From: an uncultured Clostridia bacterium
GTDB lineage: Bacteria; Bacillota; Clostridia; Christensenellales; Pumilibacteraceae
DNA length: 64,000 nucleotides
NCBI GenBank assembly: GCA_947089425.1
Contig: CAMUKG010000002.1
Coordinates: 124,001 to 188,000 of the forward strand
Reading direction: 5' to 3'
In this document: positions 6,801 through 15,858 of the stretch, in pieces
Position numbering within the stretch: position 1 is the stretch's first letter
How the letters are laid out: every line of letters begins with the position of its first letter
Notes under the pieces: generated by a model
Database searches by the model: none
The model's input: the letters and a program-made list of their open reading frames with translations, nothing else
What the model was told of the DNA's origin: nothing
Made by a program: the position numbers and the translations under genes

Positions 6801-9800
6801 CCGAAAAGAACCAAAGAAAATCTTACAACTACGGTTCTATGATAGGTTACAGCACCGTTGACGTGAAGTTTAACGTAGCCGATTATAATCTGAAAAATAA
6901 CACGCAGTACACCGTGCGGCTTGACGCTCGTCTCGATTACGAACGCGACGGCTCCGACACCAACCTTAAAAACAGTTACGAGTTCACGTTTACCACCGAT
7001 TTCGAAGCACCCAAAATCACCGACGTGCGCTACTATTCGGAATACGACGAGAACACGAGAGAGACCACATATTACGCCGACATAGACGTGTACGACAATC
7101 ATTATGCGCAAGCATTGCGTCCCATACTGTTTAACGGCGTTACGGGGCTCATGCAAAAAGAATATTTCGAGCCCGTATACGGCAGCAGAAACTCAACGAG
7201 CACCGTTACGCTCGAACTAAACGACTATATCGCGAATATTCGAAAGGGCGACAGAGAGTTTATTTTGTTTGTGTATGACTACGCGATGAACTCGACGGCG
7301 TATAAGCTCGCTTTGCCTCAAAACATAGAGGCTATTGCGGTAAGCGAAGAAAATATTACGCTCAGCGAAAACGAAACCAAGCCTTTGCAACCGCTTCTCT
7401 ATCCCGAAGATTCGTTCGATACGCTTTTGAATTACAAGTCGAGCAACGAAAACGTTGCGCGCGTTGTGAACGGCACTGTTTTGGGTGTGAGCAGAGGCAC
7501 GGCAACTATTACGATTTCGAGCAAGGCGTATGCCGACGTTAAGAAAACGGTTAACGTTACCGTGCTCGGCGAGGGCGACGACGGTTACAGATGGTTCGAC
7601 CGTCCGTCGGTGAACACGTTCGATTTGCTCGGTTTTAATATCGATTTTGCGTATTACACCCGTTTTTCCGACGAAATTTCGGTTGGCAAAAGCGGCTCCA
7701 CCACTCTGTTCGACACGAGAAGCAGAAAGCTCGAACTGTTTCCGGGCGAAATAGTGAGCCTTTTCTACGATTTGCAAGCTTACTATCCGAACGTTACCGA
7801 CGTTGTGTTTACGTCGGGTAATCCGTCGGTTGCGTCGGTTGACCAAAACGGCAAGATAAGAGCGCTCAGAAAGGGAAGAGCTTCGATTACCGCGTCGGTG
7901 TGGGTAAACGGCGAAGATACCCGTTCGGTGAGCGCGTCGGTGGATATAGAGGTGCAAGACCCGTATGTTACGAGCGGCGCATACCTTACCGCATATAAGG
8001 GAATAGGCGAAAACCTTGACGGCAGAGTTGAAATTCCCACCAAGCTCAACCTCACCACAATATCGCAGTTCGCGTTCTCGCTTTCGAAGTCGGTGGATAA
8101 AGCGCCCGAAGACATTACCGAAGAGGACCCCTATTACACCACTAGCGGACCTGTGGGCGAAGAACGCATCGAAAACCAAATAAAAGAGGTTATAATTCCC
8201 GAAGGCGTTGAACTAATCGACCAATACGCTTTCGCCAATATGACCGCGCTTAAAAAAGTATATTTGCCCAAGTCATTGCGTCAGATAAATGCCTACGCTT
8301 TTCAGGGTTGTAAAAATCTTACGCACGTTGTCGGGCTCGAAAACGTTAAAATCATAAGTCATAACGCGTTTAACGGTTGCGCGAATTTGACGAGCACAAG
8401 CGCTTTCGACACAAGCACTTCTATAAGCGAATTTAAGCTTACCGACGCGATTGCAATAGGTGCGGGCGCGTTTAAAGGCACGGCTATAAGAGAAGCGGCG
8501 ATTCTCAAAGTTGAATCGGCGGGAGCGGGCGCGTTCGAAAATTGCAAGAACTTAACGAAAGTAACTTTCGGTTCCAAAATAAAAATCGACGCTTCGATAT
8601 TTGCGGGTTGCAACAGATTGACCGCAATAGAAATAAATTCGCCCGTTATATCTGAGGGCGCGTTCGACGGTTGCTCCAACCTTAAAAACATAACGCTCGG
8701 AAAAGACGTAGCGGAAATAGGCGCTTATGCGTTTGCGGGCACAAAAATTTCGTCGTTTAAAGTGGCGGACGGGAATACGGTGTTCGAAACTGCCAACGGC
8801 GGCAGAGAGCTTTTGCGCAAGAGCGACAAAACTTTGATAGCTGTGGCTCCGATAGGAGAAAACGGCAAAGAGATTACAAGCTACGACGTAATAAGCGCAA
8901 ATGCGAATATCGAAAAAATAGGACTCGGCGCGTTCAGTTCGGCGCAAAACCTCGAATCGGTGACTCTTCCCGCAAACATAGAAATAGACGGTTACGCTTT
9001 CTACGGATGCGAAAAATTGAAAACGGTTACGGTTGCCGATAGCGGAAGCTTGGGCAACATAGGCGCTTATGCGTTCTACGGCACCGCTCTTACCGCAATG
9101 CCGAAATTCGGCGGAAACGAGATAGGCGCCTACGCGTTTGCGGAATTGAATATTACCGAAATCGCAATACCCGCGAGCACGAAAATAGGCGAGGGCGCGT
9201 TCTTCAATTCGCCGCGTCTCGCTAAGGCGGAATTCGGGCAGGGCGTTACAATAGGCGCGTCGGCGTTCCGTGATTGCTCCGCTCTCACGAACATAAAATT
9301 CGAGGGAAGCGAGGGCGGCGATAAGACGACTGTGGGGAACAGGGCGTTCTTCGGTTGCGGCGTTACGCGTAGAAACAATGACCTTGTTTATTCGCCCGTT
9401 ACGGTTGAGGGAACGCAATATCTTTCGGTGATAGACGACTTTGCGTTCACTTTTGTGAAAATAACTACGCAGGATAAAACGCTTGACTTATCGAGCGCTA
9501 CCTCAATAGGCTATATGGCGTTTGCGAGTAACGGATATGTAACTCCCGACATAACGAGCGTTAGTCTTTCTTCTTCGCTCAAATCGCTTGGCGACGAAGC
9601 GTTTTACGGCGCTGAAAAATTGACGGGCGTTACGGTTTCGGACGGCGCCGATTTGGGCAAAGTAACGCTCGGTTCGGGCGCGTTCTACGGCTCGGGCGTA
9701 ACCGATTTCTCGCCGTTTGTTAAAGCCGAAAAAGTGGGAGCTTACGCTTTCGCTCTCTCCGCTCTTTCGGGCAACGTAAATCTTTTTGAAGTAGGCAACT

Positions 9801-11362
9801 TAGACGCCGGGGCGTTTGCGGGCACCGCGATAACGTCGGCGACGTTGAAAGAGGGCAAGGTTGCGGAGCAACTGTTCTTGGGCGCGAAAAATCTTACTAC
9901 GGTGAGCGGGCTCGAAACCGTTACCGAAGTGGGCGCGCAAGCGTTCGCGGGCACCTCGATTTCGCAAGCGAATCTTAAATCGGCGGAATATATCGGCAGA
10001 CTTGCTTTTGCAAATAACGAAAAGCTTACGTCGGTAGAGCTTGGCGAAAATATAAAAGATTTGGGCGACAACCCGTTTGCGTTCACGAATATCAAACCGT
10101 TTTCGCGCGACGCGGTGACCGAAGACGAATTCGCTCGTCCGTATAAAAGCTACAATTTCGATTATTCGAATACCGTAAAAGTTATAGACGGCGCGCTCTA
10201 TGCGGCTGTGCCGAACGGCGGACTCGAACTTATAACGTATTCCCTACTCGGCGGTGAAAATTCGCTTACGGTTGCGGAGGGCACCGTGCGAGTATCCGAC
10301 TATGCGGCGGCTGGCAATTCAGCTCTTGTGCAAGTGAGCTTGCCGTATTCGCTCAAATCGGTGGGACACGCGGCTTTCGCGGCTTGCGACAATTTGAGCG
10401 TAGTTAAGTTCGGAAGCATAACGGCGCCTTCGCTCGAAGCGGAGTATAACGAAGATTACGCGAAGAAAATTGACGCCGACCACGTTGAAAATAGCGCACA
10501 TTCGCTCGGCTTGACGGGAAGCAAGTATGCCGAAGAATATTTCTCTGCTGCGGAAAACGTGCTCTTTAACAATAACTTCAAAACGTATATCGGACAGTCG
10601 GAAGCCAAAAACCTTACCATGATTTATCCCAAAAACGGAGTGGGATACGACGCTTACGTTATAGACAACTACTTTGACTTTAAGATTATAGGCGCTGTGG
10701 TTGCCGACGACGTTACGCGCAACGTGGTGGCGCTCATAGACGCTCTGCCTCGAAATATTACTCTTGCTCACGAAGAGCAAGTTGTGGCGGCGCGCCGCGC
10801 TTACAGCCAAATATCCGACGCCGAACAGTCGGCGCTCGTGACTAATATCGAGACTCTTGTAAACGCCGAAAAAAGAATACAGTCGCTTAAAGACAGCATG
10901 GGCGGAGATAATAAACCCGAACCCCCCTCGCCCGAAGAAAATGAAAGCGGGCTGTCGGGCGGCATAATAGCGCTTGTGGTTGTGGTAATCATTCTCGGCG
11001 CCGCGTTAATCGCAACGGTTACTTTGTTGCTGTTGCCCGTAATTAAAAAGAGAGTGCTTTCTCGCGGCTCTAAGGAAACGGAAAACAACGAAAAAGCCGA
11101 ATCCGAGATAAAAACGGCGGAAAGCGAACATCAAGAAAAAACCGATACTAATGCCGAAACTTCCGTAGAGGAAAACGGCAACGAGGCGGCGGCGACTGCA
11201 AACGCCGACGAGCCCGTGCCCAGCACCGAAGAGGAGTACGCAAAAAAAGCGGAAGAAGGCTTTGCGGAAGAACCCGAAAACTCGGAGAAGAAATCCGTTC
11301 CCGCAAAAAAGTCTGCCGCCAAAAAGAGCGGCGCGAAAAAAAGCGGAACCGCAAAGAAGTAA
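3887..11362 (+). CDS. Giant cell-surface subtilisin-like protease with leucine-rich repeats and basic tail
   Basis: This 2491-residue exported serine protease probably degrades extracellular protein. It has a signal peptide (1-35) and an I9-type propeptide region (about 75-180). The S8 domain has catalytic Asp224 (VLDSGFD), His298 (SHGTHVA), oxyanion Asn401 and Ser629 (SGTSMASP), with a PA domain inserted at about 440-575. Fn3-like beta domains as in C5a peptidase and lactocepin come next, then two Big_2-like domains (about 1150-1225 and 1280-1355). A long run of BspA-type LRR_5 repeats (about 1428-2185) with recurring AFxGC / GAYAF cores follows. Near the end are a helical segment (about 2295-2330), one membrane span (about 2358-2386) and a cytoplasmic tail. 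The tail is acidic, then ends in Lys/Ala/Ser repeats (AAKKSGAKKSG). There is no LPxTG motif. The ATG follows GGAGAAAT. Adjacent surface lipoproteins and the peptide importer fit a proteolytic role. Confidence 0.9.
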   Translation: MTKRRKLCASLVMLVVFAATVFSTAFISPRASASPSASAANGSFTEVTEQYGSLALETEQFAKSVKRLSDVANNEKYITLIASLDAPTVLDVADGEKVADIIGTAKYNDAVKNIKAERKSLLRALKKAKIKYTLESEYDTVLAGVAVRIETEDFERAEEIVNGIGGKAIVSETYYAPQAIESAMPNAVSSSGVTENKVKVYETGIFDSSDVEYKGDGVVVAVLDSGFDYTHPVFTESVPPKASISMDYTAVSDSLGSTVASKLSSGLTASDVYVSDKIPFAYDYADKDSDVYPLESSHGTHVASIIAGKSTTPSADGITITGVAPNAQLVLMKVFSDTDSGAKSSWLLNAIDDCVKLGVDVINMSLGSSAGFANEDDDKGTDELYDKVREAGISLIVAASNSYNATYGSEANGNLPLTSNPDSGTVGSPSTYASALSVASISGVKTPYLTFGGEPIYYYEANNTAGEAYNFMDMMLKGSQSGTFEYVVVPGIGDTPSYIGMDVKGKIALVRRGKNTFEEKVQAAYNAGASGVIIYNNVSGDIRMSVGNYLYDWGIGCISMSQDDGEKLASTPTGKITLSKENLAGPFMSDFSSWGPTASLGIKPEITAHGGDILAAIPGGYYDRLSGTSMASPNQAGVHALVRQYAKQKLGIEGKPNNAQKKEIAKLSNQLLMSTTDIAYNEFGNPYSVRKQGAGLANLYNAVTTGSYLVVKDGAEELDRTKLELGDDPEKSGVYTLNFTVKNVSNSAASFDVETLVYTESVSKTLTDKDETVSSERAYMLSDTSVSVSGNGVSGKRVSVSAGGEVDLTVVLTLSKAAKDYLDASFENGMYVEGFVRLIAADEGGVNLSAPFLAFYGDWTKAPIFDLTYFETNPDEINDAIDNEDKIKPDAWATRPIAGLSKDYIGYMGGYYWVQNPEDVQIPAQEEHIALTNHDNGLNSIYAVWAGLLRNAKEMDVTITDTVTGRQIYKKTEKNQRKSYNYGSMIGYSTVDVKFNVADYNLKNNTQYTVRLDARLDYERDGSDTNLKNSYEFTFTTDFEAPKITDVRYYSEYDENTRETTYYADIDVYDNHYAQALRPILFNGVTGLMQKEYFEPVYGSRNSTSTVTLELNDYIANIRKGDREFILFVYDYAMNSTAYKLALPQNIEAIAVSEENITLSENETKPLQPLLYPEDSFDTLLNYKSSNENVARVVNGTVLGVSRGTATITISSKAYADVKKTVNVTVLGEGDDGYRWFDRPSVNTFDLLGFNIDFAYYTRFSDEISVGKSGSTTLFDTRSRKLELFPGEIVSLFYDLQAYYPNVTDVVFTSGNPSVASVDQNGKIRALRKGRASITASVWVNGEDTRSVSASVDIEVQDPYVTSGAYLTAYKGIGENLDGRVEIPTKLNLTTISQFAFSLSKSVDKAPEDITEEDPYYTTSGPVGEERIENQIKEVIIPEGVELIDQYAFANMTALKKVYLPKSLRQINAYAFQGCKNLTHVVGLENVKIISHNAFNGCANLTSTSAFDTSTSISEFKLTDAIAIGAGAFKGTAIREAAILKVESAGAGAFENCKNLTKVTFGSKIKIDASIFAGCNRLTAIEINSPVISEGAFDGCSNLKNITLGKDVAEIGAYAFAGTKISSFKVADGNTVFETANGGRELLRKSDKTLIAVAPIGENGKEITSYDVISANANIEKIGLGAFSSAQNLESVTLPANIEIDGYAFYGCEKLKTVTVADSGSLGNIGAYAFYGTALTAMPKFGGNEIGAYAFAELNITEIAIPASTKIGEGAFFNSPRLAKAEFGQGVTIGASAFRDCSALTNIKFEGSEGGDKTTVGNRAFFGCGVTRRNNDLVYSPVTVEGTQYLSVIDDFAFTFVKITTQDKTLDLSSATSIGYMAFASNGYVTPDITSVSLSSSLKSLGDEAFYGAEKLTGVTVSDGADLGKVTLGSGAFYGSGVTDFSPFVKAEKVGAYAFALSALSGNVNLFEVGNLDAGAFAGTAITSATLKEGKVAEQLFLGAKNLTTVSGLETVTEVGAQAFAGTSISQANLKSAEYIGRLAFANNEKLTSVELGENIKDLGDNPFAFTNIKPFSRDAVTEDEFARPYKSYNFDYSNTVKVIDGALYAAVPNGGLELITYSLLGGENSLTVAEGTVRVSDYAAAGNSALVQVSLPYSLKSVGHAAFAACDNLSVVKFGSITAPSLEAEYNEDYAKKIDADHVENSAHSLGLTGSKYAEEYFSAAENVLFNNNFKTYIGQSEAKNLTMIYPKNGVGYDAYVIDNYFDFKIIGAVVADDVTRNVVALIDALPRNITLAHEEQVVAARRAYSQISDAEQSALVTNIETLVNAEKRIQSLKDSMGGDNKPEPPSPEENESGLSGGIIALVVVVIILGAALIATVTLLLLPVIKKRVLSRGSKETENNEKAESEIKTAESEHQEKTDTNAETSVEENGNEAAATANADEPVPSTEEEYAKKAEEGFAEEPENSEKKSVPAKKSAAKKSGAKKSGTAKK

Positions 11363-11426
11363 AGAAAACGTAAACGGAGTTTAACCTCGCACTATTGTTT
11401 GGATTTAACGGAGGCGTAAAGAAGAA

Positions 11427-14400
11427 ATGAAAAAAGTGACGGCAATATTACTCACGGTTGCTTTAGCTATCGCGGCGGGTTTGCTTTCGCTTGCCTGCGC
11501 TAATAAAGAAACGGCGGCAAAAGAGTATAGCGTAACTTTCGAACTTAACTATTCGGGAGCGCCTGTCGCTTCGGTTGTTAAGGTGAAAGGGGGCGACAAA
11601 GTTTCGCGCCCTGCCGACCCGAGCAGAACGGGTTATAAATTCGACGATTGGTACCTCGATTTCGCGCCGTATGATTTTAACGCGCCCGTAAATTCCGACA
11701 TAACTCTTTCGGCGCGTTGGCGCGAGAACTCCGCTCCCGTAGTGAAAGAAAACCTTACTTTTGCGGAGAACGACGGGCTTCGCTATATTTTCGAGAGCGG
11801 CAGTATTCCCACGGGAGTGCAAATCGGTGCGAGCGTTAGGTTTATGATTGAGCCGTCGCCGTTTTACACGGGCGACTATAAAGTGCTCGCCAACGGCGAA
11901 GAACTCACGCCCGATTCGTCGGGAATTTATACCGTTAAGGTGAATACCGTTACCGAAGTTGCGGTTGAGGGACTTGTGCCCGACACCTCTATGATGAGCG
12001 GCTTCGGAACAAAAGAAAAGCCGTACAAAATTTCCACGCCCGCGCAATGGGTGACCGTTGCAAACATGATTAACTCCATGAGCGGAAACATAGGCGGCAG
12101 ATATTTCGAGCTTGTCGAAGACCTCGATTTTCGCGGGTTCGAAATTCCACGCATAGAGCTTTTTAACGGCTCGTTCGACGGCAAAGGGCACACTATGAGC
12201 GATTTCGTTGTTCGCGTAAGCGAATTCGTTCCCACGCCCGACGATATAACCACGATTTCCGACAGCGTAAATGCGGGACTTTTCGGAAGAGTTGTGGACG
12301 CAGTTATTAAAAATTTGAAAATAGAGAGCGCCGACGTTGCCGTTGCGGGCAACAGCGTTATGAACGCGGGCGTGCTTGCGGGCGACGTTGTGTCGAGCAC
12401 AATTCAAGGCGTTACGGCGAGCGGCGCCGTAGGCTATACCAACACTTTCGCTTATTATACAACAATAGGCGGACTTATAGGGCACGTTAGAACGGTGGCG
12501 TCGTACGGACCGAGCTATGTGCTGTTTTGCAATTCCGAAGTTACGATAAATTCCGATTACCTCGCCTATGCGGGCGGACTTATAGGCGGACTGTCGGGCG
12601 ACTCCGAAGCGGTTGCGGCGATTGCCAACTGCGCGGCGGTGGGCAACGTTCTCGGCGGTCATGCGTCGGGCGGCATTACGGGCTATATGGGTAGCTACAC
12701 TTCTATAACAAGCTGCTATTCTACGGGTAGCGTAACTGCCGAAACGAGCAGCGACATGGGCTCTTCGTCGGCGGGCGGCATAGCGGGATATTTTTCTACC
12801 GTTGAGGCTGTAATAGCGAACAGCTTCACTGCGTCGGACGTTACGGCTTATGCGCCTTCGCAGGCTAACGTGCAAAGAGGCGACATATTCGGCGAACAAG
12901 GCGACGGATTTTCGGACGCCGAGCCTTATGCTACGGAATCGGCTGTGGTTAAGTCATATTATGCGCCTCGCGGCGTTGTTACTGCCGACATAAAATACGA
13001 TTTGACGGTTGCGGACGACGTTCGCGCTTTGCTTGGGTGGAACGTTGCCAAATGGACGTTCGACGGCGGCTATCCCGTGCCCAAAGCGGACGCTACGAGC
13101 GCTATCGAAAAGCCCGTTGCGTTCACCGTAAACTTAAACGGCGGCACGATTACCGAAAACGGAGTTACTGCGAGCGGCGAAGAAACATTTACCGTAAGCG
13201 AGTTTACTCCCGTATTGCACCTTAGCGGCGCGGGGCTTGTTCCCGTGAAAACTGGCGTTATGCTTTCGGGCGGCAAAGGTATTTTTTCTACGGGAATTTA
13301 TTCCGATGCGAATTTAAATTCCGCATTTCCCGCGTCTTATCTTATAACCGACAGCGATTCGCTAACCGAAGTTTACGTCGGCTTTAAAAATTATGCGGAA
13401 GTTAGCGGCAGTTATTATTTTAGTTACGACGGCATTACGTATGAGCTTGCTCTCTCGCTCGACGGCAAAGGCTCGGTGAGTTCGGGCGCAAAGTCGCACG
13501 CTTTTACCTATGCAGTGAGCGGCGACGGCAAAATTTATATGCAAGGTTTGCCCGCGTTTTTGACCGATGCGGAATATGCGGTAACCGATTTTTTAAACGG
13601 CGCAATCGAACTCGGCGAAGTTACGGCTTACTCTAAGCACGATGCGGCGGGCGTTTGGTTCGCGCAAGACGGAACCGAATACGTTTTCGAGCTCGGCGGC
13701 AAAGGCACGGCGGACGGCGAGCAAATAACGTTTACTTTCACTGATACGGGCGTGAGTTTGAACGGCAACGAGCTTGCTTTGAGTTCCGATAAGCAAACGC
13801 TTTCGAGCGGTTCGCTCACTCTTACTCGTTCCGATATTTACGCGGGCAAGTGGGAAGCGGACGTTTACGTTTCCGATTATATCGAGTTCGACGGCAAAGG
13901 CGGCTTTAAGACCCCGAACGGAAACGGAACCGAAACGGGCAGTTATACGGTTGCCGACAATAAAATAGCGTTTACCGTAGGCGGCGAAAGCTTTGAGTGC
14001 GCGTTTGACGCTCGCGGATATCTTGTGTGCAACGACGGAACCGTATACGGGCTTGCGGGCGGCATTGCGGGCGTGTGGACTGACGAGGGCAAAGATTATT
14101 CTTTGACGCTCGACGGACTCACTCGTTTCGGCTACGGCTACGCGAAAGACAACGACGGAAATAAATATTATTACACCGTAGAAGACGACAAAATCAAATT
14201 TTATACGGGCGGCGCTTATTCGTTTGCGGCTACCGTTCACGGCGAAGGGTTGGAGACTACAATCGCGTTCGACGGCGATTCGCGCACTTTGAGAGCCGAA
14301 AACGCGTTGCGCGGCGAGTGGTTCGACTCCGCTAAACGCAAGCTCTCCATTTCGTATAATACCGTTAAATTGGGCGCGGCGAACGCAACCGAATTCGCTT

Positions 14401-15821
14401 ATGTTAACAAAGAAACGATTGTGTTCGAAAGCGCGGGAAAAACTTATATTGCGGTACTTGCCTCCGATAACGTTTTGGGACTCGGCGAACTTGACGAAAA
14501 CGGCGAACTCGCGGGCGCCGCAGTGGCGTTTAACATGCACGACGCTTATTTCGGAAAGCTTACGAACGCCGACGGCACGTTGCTTCTCGACTTTAACGGA
14601 CTCGGCGAGCTCGGCGGCGGAAAAGTGACGGTGCAAGACGGCGGAGCGCCTCAAACGCTTTCGTATTCGGTTAACGCGAACGGCGTTGCCGAAATAAGCG
14701 GTTACGGCAACGTTACTTTTAGGAATGTTACTTTCAATGATGGCAATAACGGAACTCCCGGAACTACCGTTACGGGACTTTGGGTGCTTTCGCTCGGCGG
14801 ACAGGAAGAGGATATTATACTCGGCATACAAAACAATTATGCGGGGCAATGGTCTGTTCAGATGAATGCGGGGGCGGGCGTTCTCGTTGAGTATTTGAAC
14901 GCCGACTACGAGGGCATTGGCGCCGCTTGGTGGTTTTCGGATAGCGGGCAACCGTATTATGCGTATTTCCGCTATAACGAAGAACTCGGCGGACTCGACG
15001 TTCGCGTGAATACTCAAACGGGACTTGAAACTTTGTTCACAATGGTGGAAAAAGAGGACGGCATGACTTTCGTGAGCGGAAACACCGAGTTGCCGCTTGC
15101 ACACACCGACGACGCATGGGGCGCTTGGTATGCGAACGCGAAAAACGACACGGGAATTTTCGAATTCGACGGTATGGGGCTTACGTCCGACTACTATCGC
15201 GGACTTGTGAGCTATTACAGAAATGTGAACGACAAAACGCCCGAAACATTTCTTTACTCGCTCGGCTACTATAACGGCGAGCGCGTGCCTTGCCTCTACG
15301 CAATATCGGGCGACGGACTCATGCTTTACGCCACGTTCGAATTTACCGATAAAGAAAACGTTGACGCACGCATTGACGAGCTGAAAGCAAGCGGCATTGT
15401 GGCAGAACAATATATCAACGCGCCCAGCTATGCCGACGCGACGGCTATTATGCTAATAAAAGTGCTTCATGCTAACGTTTTGGCGACGGTAAAAGAAAGC
15501 TACGACTCCGAAAAGAATAACGTGTTCTACGAATTCGGAACTTCGCTCGCTCTCGACGTGAATTACGGCGAGTTCGATTGCGGCTATATGCGCATAATAG
15601 AATTCGAGAGCGGAATCGAAAGCAAAACGGAATACGTTTATCGCACCGAATATGCGGCGACCGACGGAACGGCGTTCTTGCTTTCGGTGTATGAGAAAAA
15701 TTCCGACTTGGAATCGCCCGCATATATGGCGGTGGTTAAAGTGCAAAACGGCGAGGCGACGGTGACGCTGATAAATTGCGCCACAGCCGAAAGCTTGCCG
15801 CTTAGCGAACTGTTTGATTGA
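11427..15821 (+). CDS. Large surface lipoprotein with InlB-type and GLUG-type repeats
   Basis: This encodes 1464 residues. The signal peptide ends in the lipobox LSLAC, so the protein is probably anchored by lipidation of that cysteine. Residues about 34-99 form one InlB B-repeat/Flg_new module (GYKFDDWYLD, then ITLSARW). Residues about 192-490 carry GLUG-type beta-helix repeats, with phrases such as GSFDGKGHTM and GGLIGG. From about 560 to the end are repeated beta-rich modules with [YF]xFDGxG cores and Gly/Ser turns. No catalytic motif is visible, so adhesion or substrate binding is the likely role. The ATG follows ACGGAGGCG. It lies 64 bp after the protease gene and runs directly into the next, related lipoprotein, so the three may be one transcript. 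Confidence 0.8.
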   Translation: MKKVTAILLTVALAIAAGLLSLACANKETAAKEYSVTFELNYSGAPVASVVKVKGGDKVSRPADPSRTGYKFDDWYLDFAPYDFNAPVNSDITLSARWRENSAPVVKENLTFAENDGLRYIFESGSIPTGVQIGASVRFMIEPSPFYTGDYKVLANGEELTPDSSGIYTVKVNTVTEVAVEGLVPDTSMMSGFGTKEKPYKISTPAQWVTVANMINSMSGNIGGRYFELVEDLDFRGFEIPRIELFNGSFDGKGHTMSDFVVRVSEFVPTPDDITTISDSVNAGLFGRVVDAVIKNLKIESADVAVAGNSVMNAGVLAGDVVSSTIQGVTASGAVGYTNTFAYYTTIGGLIGHVRTVASYGPSYVLFCNSEVTINSDYLAYAGGLIGGLSGDSEAVAAIANCAAVGNVLGGHASGGITGYMGSYTSITSCYSTGSVTAETSSDMGSSSAGGIAGYFSTVEAVIANSFTASDVTAYAPSQANVQRGDIFGEQGDGFSDAEPYATESAVVKSYYAPRGVVTADIKYDLTVADDVRALLGWNVAKWTFDGGYPVPKADATSAIEKPVAFTVNLNGGTITENGVTASGEETFTVSEFTPVLHLSGAGLVPVKTGVMLSGGKGIFSTGIYSDANLNSAFPASYLITDSDSLTEVYVGFKNYAEVSGSYYFSYDGITYELALSLDGKGSVSSGAKSHAFTYAVSGDGKIYMQGLPAFLTDAEYAVTDFLNGAIELGEVTAYSKHDAAGVWFAQDGTEYVFELGGKGTADGEQITFTFTDTGVSLNGNELALSSDKQTLSSGSLTLTRSDIYAGKWEADVYVSDYIEFDGKGGFKTPNGNGTETGSYTVADNKIAFTVGGESFECAFDARGYLVCNDGTVYGLAGGIAGVWTDEGKDYSLTLDGLTRFGYGYAKDNDGNKYYYTVEDDKIKFYTGGAYSFAATVHGEGLETTIAFDGDSRTLRAENALRGEWFDSAKRKLSISYNTVKLGAANATEFAYVNKETIVFESAGKTYIAVLASDNVLGLGELDENGELAGAAVAFNMHDAYFGKLTNADGTLLLDFNGLGELGGGKVTVQDGGAPQTLSYSVNANGVAEISGYGNVTFRNVTFNDGNNGTPGTTVTGLWVLSLGGQEEDIILGIQNNYAGQWSVQMNAGAGVLVEYLNADYEGIGAAWWFSDSGQPYYAYFRYNEELGGLDVRVNTQTGLETLFTMVEKEDGMTFVSGNTELPLAHTDDAWGAWYANAKNDTGIFEFDGMGLTSDYYRGLVSYYRNVNDKTPETFLYSLGYYNGERVPCLYAISGDGLMLYATFEFTDKENVDARIDELKASGIVAEQYINAPSYADATAIMLIKVLHANVLATVKESYDSEKNNVFYEFGTSLALDVNYGEFDCGYMRIIEFESGIESKTEYVYRTEYAATDGTAFLLSVYEKNSDLESPAYMAVVKVQNGEATVTLINCATAESLPLSELFD

Positions 15822-15858
15822 GGTTGTTCAAAAAATAAAAAATTCGGATGAAGTTACG

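Noticed and set aside
5900..7156. 418-codon open frame on the minus strand inside the protease gene
   Set aside because: It is a mirror of the codon bias of the plus-strand gene. It has no ribosome site, and its protein is rich in Arg/His/Val without domain logic.
13593..15410. 605-codon minus-strand frame inside the 1464-residue lipoprotein gene
   Set aside because: Same mirror effect; the plus-strand product has a signal peptide, lipobox and repeats.
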